From positions 78,468,450-78,532,449 of the forward strand of contig OZ020269.1 of NCBI GenBank assembly GCA_963971225.1: a stretch of 64,000 bases of DNA. The letters run 5' to 3'. Shown here piece after piece: positions 20,695 to 32,008 of this stretch. A program made the position numbers and the translations under genes. How positions within the stretch are numbered: the stretch's first letter is position 1; every line of letters starts with the position of its first letter. The DNA is from Melieria omissa. Its lineage: Eukaryota > Arthropoda > Insecta > Diptera > Ulidiidae. The notes beneath the pieces were generated by a model, which did not search any database, was not told the origin of the DNA, and saw only the letters and a program-made list of their open reading frames with translations.

Positions 20695-20871
20695 ATATGT
20701 TAATAGTGGCGGTTTCCGTATATAAACATTGGTGACAGTGTGAAGGCTAAGATGGCGCACAATGACCAATCAGAGTGCACAAGGACCTCACGGTGGCGTC
20801 ACCTGTTGAGGGGAAGAGTTAGACAATGTAAATCACGTCCTTGGCAAATTCTGCTCTCAAGCGATAATGTA

Positions 20872-21847
20872 AGGGAGAGGGCTGGGTTGTGAACCAGGCT
20901 GGGGTGTGAACCATTACCGTTTTTTCTTTCCCTAATTGACATATCGCAAATATTTCAACTGTCAAGTTTGTCTGATGATATGACTCTGCTTTTGTGGTTA
21001 CACCGAAGTACAAACACGTCTTGCGTGTGGCAGCAATCGAGTTTGAAAGACATCGTGTTTGAAAATCGACTGCGAAAACTTGTTTGCTTTTTTTTAAAGT
21101 GCTATCCAAGTGACTGAGCTTATTGCAAAAAGGTCTGTGTAATACATGTTTATTTAGTGTTTTGATTAAATTTTACGATGCAATATTTGTTTATGTCGAA
21201 TTATGATTGGAAGTGTCGTTTATTTTAAAGTTTCCAAAATGGCATCGTGGTTGGGCTGTGAACCACTGAGGTGGCTGGGTTATGAACCACATGGTTTTCG
21301 TACTACATTTGCACTAGGACGGTCAAATATCGCCGGATTTATTAAAATAAAGTAATTTTATGTAATGTCACTCGATTTCGGTGAGTTCACTTGAAGTGGG
21401 CCAATGCGAGAACGCGTTCGTATTTCATATGCAAACATTGCGACACCGATTAGGATGAAAATTCAAAAAATTTAGCACTTTCATTCATTGCGATTTTTTG
21501 GCCTAAGTGGCGTCATTATAACTTTTTTTCACCTCTTGAGGCCTCCTGATTAAATAAATTCTCAACTTACTTAAAAATTATGGGTGTTTTCTTTGTATTT
21601 TCGGACTTTAATAGGGATTTTCCAGATGGTTCACAACCCAGCCACTTTTTTGGAAAAGCAAAAAATCACGTCCTTAGAAAATTGGACGTAGAGAGTTAAA
21701 TATCAATCAAAACAGTAATCCTTCTTCATAAAAAAGTTGCGATTTATATTTACCTTTCCAACGGTATCTTCGATTTTTCAATACCTTTATTTTGTGAAAA
21801 GTTAGAGCCAAAAAACAAAACCCGGTTCACACCCCAGCCTTCTCCCT
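20872..21847. mobile_element. TA-target MITE in the right palindrome arm
   Basis: Inverted ends AGGGAGAGGGCTGGGTTGTG and (right, inward) AGGGAGAAGGCTGGGGTGTG with TA at 20870-20871 and 21848-21849. The left arm keeps the empty site around TAGTACATTATCGC (about 19832-19846). The phrase GGCTGGG-TGTGAACC recurs about six times in both orientations, probably transposase-binding repeats. No protein is recognised in 976 bp. Confidence 0.85.
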
Positions 21848-22362
21848 TACTAAACTACACAAGAAAAATTCGGCAGGAAACTCATTGTGGATATGTGCCC
21901 TTTTGAAAAAAAAAAGATATTTTAATGGAATAGGTTTTATATGGATATATGCCGTTTTGGTGTAAAATTTTCTATTAAAGACAAGACAAGATAGAGACTG
22001 GATATGTGCTCTTTTGGTGGCAAACTCAATGTTTGGCATGCTTTAAATATAGGATAAAAACAACTTTGGTAGGAAACTGATCCATAGGCACATACATCTC
22101 ATGGCAAAGAATAGATTAGAGCGAAAAACCGAAAAAATCTCAAAAGTGGATATAAGCCTTTTTGTAAGTAAACTCCTCAGTTAGACTTTTTCGAAAAATG
22201 GACTATCACGATTACAAAAATCTTTGGTAAGCCGAAAGTTAAGCATCTCTAAAGCATAATATTATCGCATTTAAACTGAACATTTTGGCTATCAAAAGAC
22301 GCCATCTCATCCATAGACAATTGTGACTGATTTGTTGACTATAAGTCGAATTTTAACCATCA

Positions 22363-22590
22363 ACCACTCCTCGTTTTCACCTGATGCGGCATCGTGCGAC
22401 TTTCACCTTATAACAAAAACAAACGAAGGCGTTTTGAGGACGTAGAAGCTATCCAAAAGGCCGACATCCTGAAAGACATTCCAGCCGACGATTTAAAACA
22501 CCCATTCAACATGCCTTTAGATCAAGCAAATAGCTTTACTGAGCCTGAAGGGAACTTTTTAAAAAAATCACATCGGTTTCCCCAAAAAAA
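22363..22590 (+). pseudogene. Decayed mariner-type transposase inside the hAT-like element
   Basis: One frame reads HSSFSPDAASCDF, matching YSPDLAPCDF of mariner enzymes. After a frameshift another reads RRRFEDVEAIQKADILKDIP, matching the GxRFxxIEEIQ region that follows it. A homologous remnant (VCPDLAPCDL) is at about 40945 in the second CAGGGGCG copy. Confidence 0.7.
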
Positions 22591-22999
22591 TTTGTCATTA
22601 TTCTTTTAAATGTTTAAAGGTGAAAAAATCTTCTTCGTGGGAACGTATATACCATGCATAATGATTGAAAATTTTAAATAATTATAGGCCTTGGGGGGGT
22701 TCTGACACCCAAAACCCCTCCCTTGGATACGCCCCTGGCCTGTAATAACACCTAAAAAAAATAACGGGAAAACTCGTTTTCTCTTTCGGTGGCTGTCCTC
22801 TCAGCTGGAAATGGCAAACCTCTGAGAGTAAAAATTGCTTATGAAAAAGCTCCCAACCTGTCGTTCGGAACCGGCATAAAACTGTAGGTCCCTTCCACTC
22901 GCGTACAAATTCACACGCACAACACGGGCGGTTGCGGGAAGCTAGGCCTTAGTCTCGCGTAAGCGGGCTGTCGTGCCATTCAATTAAATAATTACTGTA

Positions 23000-23594
23000 A
23001 TAAATAGTTAATTTTAATTTTACATTTATTTTTAAGTTTCATTATTATTTAAGTTAAGGTTTTGTTGTGTGGACTTCAAGTTAAGTTTAAACTTTTTGAA
23101 CTTCCCAAATTTCACTAAATTCCTGGAATATAAGAAATACTACCAGTAATCCCCGGCTTTGCACGGAAGATATTTGATCAAATTTCTTTTAACACTTTGC
23201 TATCCGCAGACTATGAATTGTTTATTAATTCATTGTTTGTTTATTAATTGTTTATTAATTTAAATTATTACTTTACAAAATTAAAAAAAAATTTGCTATT
23301 AGACGGAATCGATATATTTTCGTCATTATTTGTTAGCTAAGGTCTCTAGCTTTCCATAAATACCCATATGTCCGATTAATATGAACTTGGTGAAAAGTTA
23401 TGAGCCAGAAACAAAAGGGTGCTCACAAACGAACCTTTTCCCTTACGTAACTAAATACAAAATTTGTTTGTTTTTTATAATTTGTGCACGACAGCACTGT
23501 GGTGTCGCCGGACGGCATAGTGTTAATCTTTCGTCGGATTCGTACGAGAAAGTAACTGTCTAATTATATCTTATTTAAAGGGCTTCCGTCTTAT
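23000..23594. other. No gene seen
   Basis: AT-rich sequence with no coding or repeat structure recognised apart from TTAATTTATTAAT-type simple stretches. Confidence 0.4.
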
Positions 23595-24990
23595 TTTAAG
23601 TAATTTGACCCCTTAAATCATGTTTCCCTATACAAACTCTTAACACATCGTTGACCCCGTCAGATTTCGATTTTCGCAAAAATAAAAAACACGTTTCGTT
23701 TTATTTATCATTTGGTGTACTTTAACCAAGTTTGAAGACAAAAACTCCATTAAGGGGGGACCCCCTAGTTTTAAATTTTGAAAAAATTTTTTTTTTGTAT
23801 TTTTATAGTATAACTATCATAGAAAAAGTATACGAACGGATTTTGTCGAATTCGTAAACGTCTCTGAGATACAGAGCCTCAAATCCGTATCATTCAGTAC
23901 GTCACGTACACGGTTTTATATCTTTAAACGCGTTTTTCTCGAAAACAAATTTTTTGACCATCGCGCCATGATTCCGTCGAAACTAATTGGCCGATTCACT
24001 TGATTCTTGTTTTGCTGTATTCAAAACTGTTTGCTCTAGGGGTTGAACTACGGAGATTGCGCTCCATTGACTAGCCGATTTTTGGGAGGAGTTTTTAGAG
24101 CAAAAAAAGGGCTAATTTCGAAAAAAAAGTTACAACGATGCCGCGGGTCCAATTTTGATCAGATCGGGTTCATTATAGTTCATCTCTTAATTGGAGTAAT
24201 GCTTTTTAAGAGACAATTTTTGAATTACATTTCAGATGAACAGGGACAAAGTTAGGATGGCGCGAAAACACCCTTACAAAAAAAACATTGCCGTTACTCA
24301 GCTGGCGAACCCCAACAGTGTTCGGGGTAGCACGTGGAAAAATTTTTTTTTATAATTCAATATGTAAAGAATAAATATACGAAGAATTATATCATTATCA
24401 TTTGTAGTTTCTGAAAAAAAAAAATTCCAAAAAAACATTAAAAAACACCGTTTGTATTAGAGGACCCCCTTAAATCATGCTTATCCATACAAACTTGTAA
24501 CTCTTAGTTTAACCTGTTTGATTTCGATTTAAAAGAAACTGAGAAACACGTGTTTGATTATTTTGCATTTAAAGTACTTTTACCAAATTTGGGGTCAAAA
24601 GGGCCAACAAATTTTGTTTCCCCATACAAACAGTTAACCCTTGGTTAACCTCGCTACATTTCATACATACATACATACATACATTTGATACATTTCGATT
24701 TTCACAAAAGTAAAAAATATGTGTTTAGTTCTTTTTTATTTCTAATGTTTTCACAAATTTTTAAGTCAATAGGCCCATCGGTGCATGTTTTTTCGTAGTC
24801 TTTCCGTATACGAACTTTAACCCCAATAAGTTTTGATTTTCGAAAAATTCAAAAACATGTGTAGAATTATTTTTTATTTTAAGTGTTTTCACCGAATTTG
24901 AAATCAATAGGCTCATTAAAATGCGTTTCTTCATACAACACCTTAACCCATGTTTTGCCCTTTTAGACCCCGAATTTCTAAAATCGCTTT
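23595..24990 (+). repeat. Degenerate tandem repeat, ~170-bp unit, split by a MITE
   Basis: Successive units share TTTCCCCATACAAAC, CTTAACCC-TGGTTAACC, GATTTCGATTTTCGCAAAA and TTCACCAAATTTGAAGTC. Units start near 23605, 24470, 24605, 24777 and 24915. Further units appear at about 26420-26510 and 27410-27720. A (CATA)n run at 24663-24687 sits inside one unit. Old satellite-like or element-derived array. Confidence 0.65.
23754..24469. mobile_element. TTAA-target (piggyBac-type) MITE, copy 1
   Basis: TTAA at 23750-23753 and 24470-24473, with G-rich ends GGGGGGACC and (right, inward) GGGGGTCCTC. It interrupts one tandem-repeat unit exactly: CTCCATTAA joins to TTAAATCATG once it is removed. The interior (23800-24440) matches 63476-64000. 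It includes the phrase CTTTAAACGCGTTTTTCTCG near 23930. Confidence 0.75.
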
Positions 24991-25030
24991 TTAATGAAGG
25001 TTGGTTTTTCAAGATGTACCTACACTGCAA

Positions 25031-26419
25031 ATTTCATGTTTGTAGCTAGTTAGCTAGCTTATTAGTACTTATATTTCCTGAAATGCCGCACTTCCATATT
25101 CTGTATGAAGAAACAATTCTTCATAATATGTCGAAAATTTTAGTATTTACAAAACTTTTAACTTCATCCCATGCCGACTAGATGTGTGCTAGGCTCAAGA
25201 ACTCTAGAATAGAAAAATACAAATGAGCTTCTGACTTCTTCTCTCTACTGGGTTTTCATTATAATCTGTCGAAAACTGTCTAAAATTTTAAATTTATGAA
25301 GGCAGTATAGTTCTTATATTCCATTAGAAGATTACATACAATTTTGGAATAGAAAATTTTTTTGTATAGGATTTGTCACAATTTCAATTCTTTGGTGAGA
25401 CTGCTTACTACTGGGAATTAGGGCTCTCTTTAAATTGTTTGGCTCAATAGGTAGTGAAGTACAGCCCTTAAAAAACTTAAACTGACTACAGTCCTGCATG
25501 CATACTCGATTCCCGCAAAAGAACCAGTTTTCTTATTGACCTAAAAGCCAAACAGACGACTAATAACTTCTATATATAATTTTTTAACTTTCAAAAATAG
25601 CCATTGTGAGAGCATTACCGACAATTTTCCAACTCCACTTAAGTTGGCGGATAGTCGCACACAATATGTACAACACGTTTTTTTTAATTTGTGTGCACGG
25701 CATCCGTTGGTATTATCGCGAAATTTATGAATGCGCATGAAGAGTATGAATAGCATTTTCAGGCTATTAGATAGCTGTTTTGTTAGCCAACTTTTTGTTT
25801 GTCTTCGGGATGCTCTTTTCTTGTTTTCCCGCTGAGCCTTTCCTGCGCTGCGGTCCTGTCGGCATTTGGCCATTGCCGCCTTGTTGGCCCTATTATTCTG
25901 TTATTTATTTATTTTCATGACTACGTTGTGGCTTTGACTGTTTCCATTGGGCGCTGCGTGCGCCAGCCAAGGCAACCATTAATGCCACTTTTGTTGTTTC
26001 TGTTTTGCCAATATGCCCTTTTGTGTTTTGCTGGGAGGGCGGCGAGTTTATGTGCCACTTGTTGATTCTTTCGCACAAAAGTAACAAACACAAGAACACA
26101 ACGAAACGGAGACAGCTCATGGAAAGTTTGCAACTCATGGGAAGCCCTTCACTACTTATGACCGTTTGCTGTTATGACTGCTAATAACTGTTGTTGCTGC
26201 TGTATGTTTGTTGGTTTTCCGATTACAATGAGAAATTAAATGATTTTTCGGAGAAAAGAGATTCTGACTTATCGATTTACCGCACCGATATTGAATTAGA
26301 TATTTAGTAGAGCAACGCGACTGGGAAGCAGACAGGCATCAACACTTACATAAATAAAATGTGCGTACATTTAATCCTTTAACCCACTTACATTAACACA
26401 AAAATATTACAGAGCCAAG
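25031..26419. other. No gene seen
   Basis: The segment 25540-26140 is less repetitive and more GC-rich but has no convincing coding frame or splice structure. The remainder is AT-rich spacer. Confidence 0.4.
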
Positions 26420-26631
26420 CATTATTTTCACCAAGTTTGAAATCAGAAGACCCATAAAATCTTGTTTCTCCATAAAAGCTTTTAACCCACCCGGACGGCT
26501 AATAATTCTTTCCTTTTAAATTCATTTATAATGCTACAAACCCACAAAACTAGACTTTTGAGCGACTTCGACGTGATTTTTCGCTTCTGCACTGTGATGC
26601 GACCACTGTTGACATGCTTGTATGTCAGAAT

Positions 26632-27089
26632 CAGGGCTGCAAGCCGGTTTTGAGCCGAACCACCGCCTTTTTTCGGACTTTGCTCCAAACCATGAACCGA
26701 ACCATTTTATTTTAGGATCTCCGAACCGAACCAGAAACACCATCATGAAAATGGTCCGGGTTGGTTCGGTTCAAAATTCGAAAAATTCAATAAAATTACT
26801 TGTGCGAAATGCTCACTTTGGCTACTCTGATATATTTAACAAATGTTTACCTTATTTAACTTCTAATATGTATTTAAAAAGTTTCTAATATGTATTTCAT
26901 TTGTCATGATTCTATGATATCTATGCACCGTTTGTAGGTACTATCAAAAGAAGTCGACCCACTTGAACCGAACCAAACCGCGGTTCAGTGGCCATGACGA
27001 ACCGGTTCGTGAACCGGCACAAGATTCTGCTGCATGGTTTGCACCACTGAACCGAACCACATCGATTTTTGCAATGGTTTGCAGCCCTG
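26632..27089. mobile_element. hAT-type MITE with perfect 8-bp target duplication
   Basis: Ends CAGGGCTGCAAGCCGG and (right, inward) CAGGGCTGCAAACCATTG. GTCAGAAT flanks both sides exactly (26624-26631, 27090-27097). The interior is rich in GGTTCGGTTC / GAACCGAACC motifs in both orientations. No protein was recognised in 458 bp. Confidence 0.88.
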
Positions 27090-27206
27090 GTCAGAATATC
27101 ACATCAGAATTGACGCTAAAGCATTGACTCTCGCTTCTTTCCTTTGAGCTCGAACCATACCCAACTTGTTGCCAATAAAACACAACATGCCGACCTTTCT
27201 GCTTGA

Positions 27207-27290
27207 CAACAGTCGCCGTATTTACCAGACATGGCTCCTTCCGACTACTTCGTGTTCCGGTCCATTACTTTAGTCTGGAATCGCCCCAAA
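27207..27290 (+). pseudogene. Mariner transposase scrap
   Basis: One frame reads SPYLPDMAPSDYFVFRSI, the third-Asp region of a mariner enzyme (YSPDLAPSDYFLF). Neither terminal repeats nor the rest of the enzyme could be found. Confidence 0.6.
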
Positions 27291-28254
27291 AGACGGGGCA
27301 ACTTTTCAACGCGGTGTCGTATGCTGCCTTAAAGAACGGAAAAGCCGTAACTAAGGGTGAATGGATGGATGCATTGAATTATTTCTGATTTTGAATATTT
27401 TTTCCACGTCTGAAGTCAATGGGCCCAATAACCCTTTACTGACGTAGTAAAATTTTGATGAAAAAATATCGAATTTGTTTTTCATTGGAAGTACTTCTTT
27501 CATATTTCAAAACCATATATTTTCACACTAAGTCATAACCCATTTTAGACCTCTCAGAATTCGTTTTAAAAAAGTTTTGATTTTCAAAACAGTTAAAAAT
27601 ACGGATCGTATTATTTCTCATTTGAAGTGCTTTCACCAAATTTGGAGTCAATAGGTCCATTAATTAAAGTTGCTTCACACAGTAGTTTAACAATTGGAAT
27701 TATCCCGTCCTAGCGGAGCTTCATTTTCTAAAATCAACCTACAGTTCATATTTGCTGTTAACAACTTCAGCCGTTTGGGATGGACAATAATGAATCAGTC
27801 AGGCAATCAAGGAATCAATTACATCTAAGCAGATTAAATTTATGTGATAAAGCTCATACAAACTCAGATAACAGATTTTAAAAATTGTCCTTGCACTCAC
27901 TTGATTCGGTCATTCACTCGCGCGCTGTTAAATTAAATGCTGCGAGCGCATCCGCCATGGCTTAATCACACTGCTGATGCCGCTGATGGCAGCCAGTTCG
28001 ACTTTGAACAAACATATAAATTGTTTCACGTTTCGACAAAAAAACACACCTTTAAGTAAATTCAGTGTTGGAATGACTTACTGAGTGACAAAAGGGTGAC
28101 ACGTGTGAACAGGTGTGAATGTGTTAACATTTGGGTGGCCAATTCAGGTGTTTCGAAATCCGGCTTTTTACTGCGCGATTTCGTTGGCTTTTGTGCAACT
28201 CCTGGGAATTATGAAGATAGGGGGTGTGTGTTAGTGTTTATTTGCATAGTGGTT

Positions 28255-28545
28255 ATAGTATGAGACACACTTAGGCATCTATATGAGCCCGTTGCGATAC
28301 TACAAACAAACACACATCTTAAACTGATAGGCGAAAGGGGGAAGGGACCAACAGTTTAACGCGGCCTTTGCACGGCGGTTGGCAGTTTTTTTTTACACTG
28401 GAAGGTTTAGCCATTACCTTCCAGAAGCGCACTTGTGCGTTTCTCCAATACTCATCTTCTTCATGTGGATAACGAGAGAAGTAGACGAGTGTTTAACCAG
28501 CCGGACCTAGGAATTGAACCTACGGACTCTGGCATTGAAAACATG
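28255..28545 (-). repeat. Second SINE family, longer copy
   Basis: On the minus strand: a B-box-like GGTTCAATTCC, then CGCACAAGTGCGCTTC, GGTAATGGCTAAACC, GCCAACCGCCGTGCAAAGG and ACTGTTGGTCCCTTCC, ending CCTAAGTGTGTCTCATAC. The GGCNAACC and GTAGGTCCCTTCC blocks align with the main SINE family, so the two share a body. The A-box was not found. Confidence 0.6.
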
Positions 28546-30135
28546 GGACTTATATACGGCTGCTTTTTATTTTTCTCGAAAAATATTTACCTATTTACTC
28601 ATCAAAACGTTTTTGGCCCCTTCCAAAGAATCTCCCTTAGATATATGTAGTACACAATACACAGAGCTTTTTCCTATCTAATATGCACTTTTTGGCATGG
28701 CCATGAGTTCTTCCAGTGATGCGGTCTTAATCTCCGCAATATTGATCATGTCAACATCAAAGATTTTAGTACCATTAACTACAGCAACCAATAAAAGACT
28801 TCCTCTTTAAGACTTATTGTGGCTTTGTTCTGTATAATACATTTAGCTTATTTTTTTATTTACAACGAAACGAATTAAAAAATTATTACATGATGCAACA
28901 AAAAACACTTTTGTCGAGACCCATTCAAAATACCCATACTCAATTTTTTGATCCGATGTTCTTCTATTTATATCTAGCCCAGAATTAAATAACAATTCAT
29001 ACAGACTAACAAACAGTAGAATAGTGTAAAATTAAAACACATATAAGCCTTTTAAGCAAGTTCTTAAAAACAAAAAGGACTTTAAAATTTTAAGAATATA
29101 CATATTTCAAAGATTGTTTTGAAATATTTGCGGTTTTGCAATGATGAAGATATGGGTATAAAACAACAAAACTTAAAAAAAAATGTTCTTTTTTGAACTT
29201 TTAGGGCCAATCATTGGTTTAGAGCTAATAAAATCCATTTGTAAGCAAAAATTTAGTATGCAAAATAGATAGAAAAAGATAGAAAAATAAAGTTTTGATG
29301 TATTGTACCTCATATGTATTATTTGCTGACATATTTTGGTCTTGAAAGTTCAAAACATAATTTAGAATAGAATATAGAATTTCAAAACGAAGCAGAATAT
29401 TGAATTTCAAACGTGTGTGTCTGTGAAATGTGTATGTGTATGTTAAAAGAACTCCTGTTCAATAAATGAAAAACTGAGTAGTCTAGGTTACTATTTTTAA
29501 TTTCACGTCTACTATAATCATCTTTCGCACAATTAAAGGCACAATAGGCCACAATTTTAGGTTGGTATTTATAATACCAACAATCGCTTTTCACAAATGT
29601 TTAGAATAATTAAGACAGTAGTTAGTAACACATTATAAAATATTTATTTCCACAAATTTCACATTTCGGCTTTATCTCTCGAGTGTGCCCGTTTTACTTT
29701 GCATATAATTTTAAAAGAATACGAAACTCGAAAATTGCCAATATTCTTACAGAAAATGTTGCAAGGAAAGCCCAATACGAAAAGGGTAAAAGGCACACAA
29801 ACACGCTTGCACGCTTGTGTATCGAAAAAGCTGCGCCGTAATGCTGATAAAGGTTCAGGCAGCAATGAAAAGGAGCGCACAGCACCCACACCCGGTCTGC
29901 GAGCTCGTCAAATTTTCCGATTGACATTTGCTTTGAAATTAACGCATCCTTTTAGTGTGATATTATCACAAAGACAAAAACAACAGCAACAGCGGCTGAC
30001 GTTGAACTGTGAGCATAAGGGCGGCACGTGACGTGGCAGCAAATGTCGAGCTTAAGCTCAGCCTGTCGTCGATTTACATATTGGGACAATAATGCATTCC
30101 GCGCTGCGTAATACGCGATTGCGTGGCTTGTAAAG
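28546..30135. other. No gene seen
   Basis: AT-rich up to 29640. 29640-30130 is more GC-balanced and has a 110-codon open frame (29699-30031, plus) that is basic and Gln-rich at its end. I recognise no domain and do not call it a gene. Confidence 0.4.
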
Positions 30136-30827
30136 CGGCCCATACACGATACAATCTGGTCGTGCGACCGGTCGTGCGAAGGGTTGGTCGTTAGGACACA
30201 CATGTTGCGATTTCCGACAACTCGTTCGCCCAACTTCATTTTTCTCATAAATTTTGTTGAGTGCAGACGAAATGACAAACAAAATAACTGCGCTTCTGAT
30301 CATCAATGAAATTATAGAAGAGGAAGAGAGCAGTGGATATTCAAAGTTCAAACGCAGTGTATTCTTAAACGCAGTGTCCGTGGATATATTCTCCAATTCA
30401 TCGACCGAATTTTCATTTTTGTGAATTTTTTTCAGCTCATTCATCTTCGCTCATTCAATAATACCATTGGGATAAATTTTTTTGACGAAAACTTTTATTT
30501 TTGTGTTTTCCACATTTGCTGTTCCATAATTCCGGCAAATTTCTATAAGCTTCGATAAAATCGCTTCAGTTTTCGTTGCACTTGTCCATTTCGTTCGCAA
30601 CGCACAAAATCTGAAACACGAATGAATTTAGAAAATTGCACAAAATTGTACAACATACCCATACAAGTTGTGACCGCTCACACAACACGACCGATATATC
30701 AAAAAATTTTGATTTTCATACAACCGGTTGTGCGACACATACAACTGCGCTACACACGATGCAATTTTGTGTACATCCTTGTCCAGTTGTACAACGAATC
30801 GCAACGTGTATGGGCCGCATAACGATT
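30136..30827. mobile_element. TIR element with GCGGCCCATACACG ends
   Basis: GCGGCCCATACACGATAC at the left end and (right, inward) GCGGCCCATACACGTTGCG. Further inside, CAACTGGACAAGG and GGTCGTGCGACC-like motifs recur in both halves. The length is 692 bp. The target duplication is unclear (AAA / ATA), so the superfamily is undetermined; PIF/Harbinger is possible. No transposase seen. Confidence 0.6.
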
Positions 30828-30925
30828 ACGCATTCCGCTCGGCGTCACACGCAATCGCGCAGCAGAGTAACGATCATGCATCTCGCTCTTGCATAGGCGC
30901 CATGGCACAGCCACTGGACGGGCAT

Positions 30926-31225
30926 GTGTCGGTCCCAACAACATTGCCTACTTTTAAGGGCATGGTAATTTCGACGGAATTACAACCGAGACGATTCGAA
31001 GCGGTGCTGGAATGTTAGAGAATGATTCGCGCTCCGGGTCAGGCAGGTTTAAAAGGTACAGCGCAGCGGAGAGTCCGGTTTTAACGAGCGACGGTACAAT
31101 GCGGAGTAAATAAGTGAAGTGCCAGTAACTAGTGAACAAAAATTTTAAATAAAGTGACTTCTTGTGGTGAACTACGTTAAAGAATTCGAAGTGTTTTATT
31201 TTGGGCACAATCCAGTGAAACGAAG
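30926..31225 (+). mobile_element. Gypsy-like LTR segment (boundaries uncertain)
   Basis: The order of signals matches the solo LTR at 20013-20458: GGTTTAAAAGGTACAGCGCAG (TATA-like), a CCGGTTTTAACGAG start region, AAATAAAGTGACTTC (poly(A) signal), and CACAATCCAGTGAAACG near the end. The other LTR has CACAATCCAGTGATACG there. It probably begins at TGTCGGTCCC. No clear target duplication. Confidence 0.45.
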
Positions 31226-32008
31226 TGCGCCTGCATTGGCCAGTAGAACATATTTTGATTATTTCTTCATTAAATTCTGCAGTCGCGCACACATACACGC
31301 ATACGTGTGCTATATAGACTATCTACCGATTCTGTTTGTGCCCGTCGATTTTAATTCGCTAGCTTAAATTAAAGCCTGCATATCTCAGCAGCACAGATCT
31401 GTATATGTCCAAGTGAATTGCACAAACTGACCGAAGTGACACCCTTAGCAGAGTGGCAGCGGTGGCGGGAAACAGCGTTGATTTGTCGCGGATGGCAGTT
31501 AATAATTTTGTCGCCGTAGTGTTAGTATGAACATTATGGGAGCATCCTCGCGCTGTCTGGAGCGGATAAACAGCAAGCAACATTGTTTACGTACGCGTGC
31601 TTTCCGACATTGCCACATTTGCACTTTATCCGCGTGAATATGCCAAATTGCAGAAGTAAACAGCTTATCTTCTGTCTCCTAGTCGAGTGCCAGCAGCCCA
31701 GCTGTGTTCGGTGAAAGTACGCTTTGGTATTTGAACTGGTCGGTCGGCGTTGTTGTTCTATAGCTATTATGATATTGCTGTCAATCTGCGAACAAGCCCC
31801 TTATGCACTCACGCACGCTCTCGGCAAACTTTATTTTTACATATTTACATACGTACGAGAACATACAGCTCACGAATATGTGATATAGGGGGCGGCTAGT
31901 TGTTTCCTTACTTAGATTCAAATACTAAGTAGGAGAATACGCTTATAGAGACCGGGAGTTAAGCGCTCGCACCGCATACACTGCGCTCATATTTGCGTGT
32001 ACATATAC
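31226..32008. other. No gene seen
   Basis: Mixed-composition unique-looking sequence. No coding frame or splice pattern could be supported. Confidence 0.4.

Larger units (their letters stand above)
18936..22179. repeat. Large inverted repeat (palindrome) with ~620-bp arms
   Basis: The left arm 18936-20130 and right arm 20577-22179 are near-identical inverted copies around a 446-bp centre (20131-20576). The outer ends are TGAGGAGTTTACTTACAAAA and its complement. Excluding a MITE in each arm, both arms are about 620-630 bp. The arms contain a repeated phrase GGATATGTGCCCTTTTG (four variants in each arm) and GGNGGAAACT. The inner part of each arm is LTR sequence. It could be a foldback element or an inverted duplication formed at the LTR. 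No coding capacity was recognised. Confidence 0.85.
18751..22737. mobile_element. hAT-like CAGGGGCGTAGCC element, copy 1, carrying further insertions
   Basis: The ends CAGGGGCGTAGCC and (right, inward) CAGGGGCGTATCC are flanked by GCCAGTAA (18743-18750) and GCCTGTAA (22738-22745). That is an 8-bp target duplication with one mismatch, inside the SINE. Its own sequence is about 740 bp (18751-18935 and 22180-22737); the rest is the inverted-repeat block. It contains a decayed mariner transposase (22363-22590). A second, shorter copy is at 40286-41332. Confidence 0.82.
18671..22992 (+). repeat. SINE copy 3, split by a 4-kb nested insertion
   Basis: The head (18671-18750) has A-box TGGCTCAGTTGG and B-box GGTTCAAATAC. 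The body and tail resume at 22738-22992 (CTGTCCTCTCAGCTGG, TCGTGCCATTCAATTA). TACTGTA flanks the whole at 18664-18670 and 22993-22999, a probable SINE target duplication. The intervening DNA is the CAGGGGCG element. Confidence 0.85.

Noticed and set aside
23595..24990. CRISPR array
   Set aside because: Units are ~170 bp, degenerate, without short identical repeats or spacers, and the DNA is eukaryotic.
29699..30031. Protein-coding gene of 110 residues
   Set aside because: Basic, Gln-rich end, overlapping frames on the other strand, no recognised motif.
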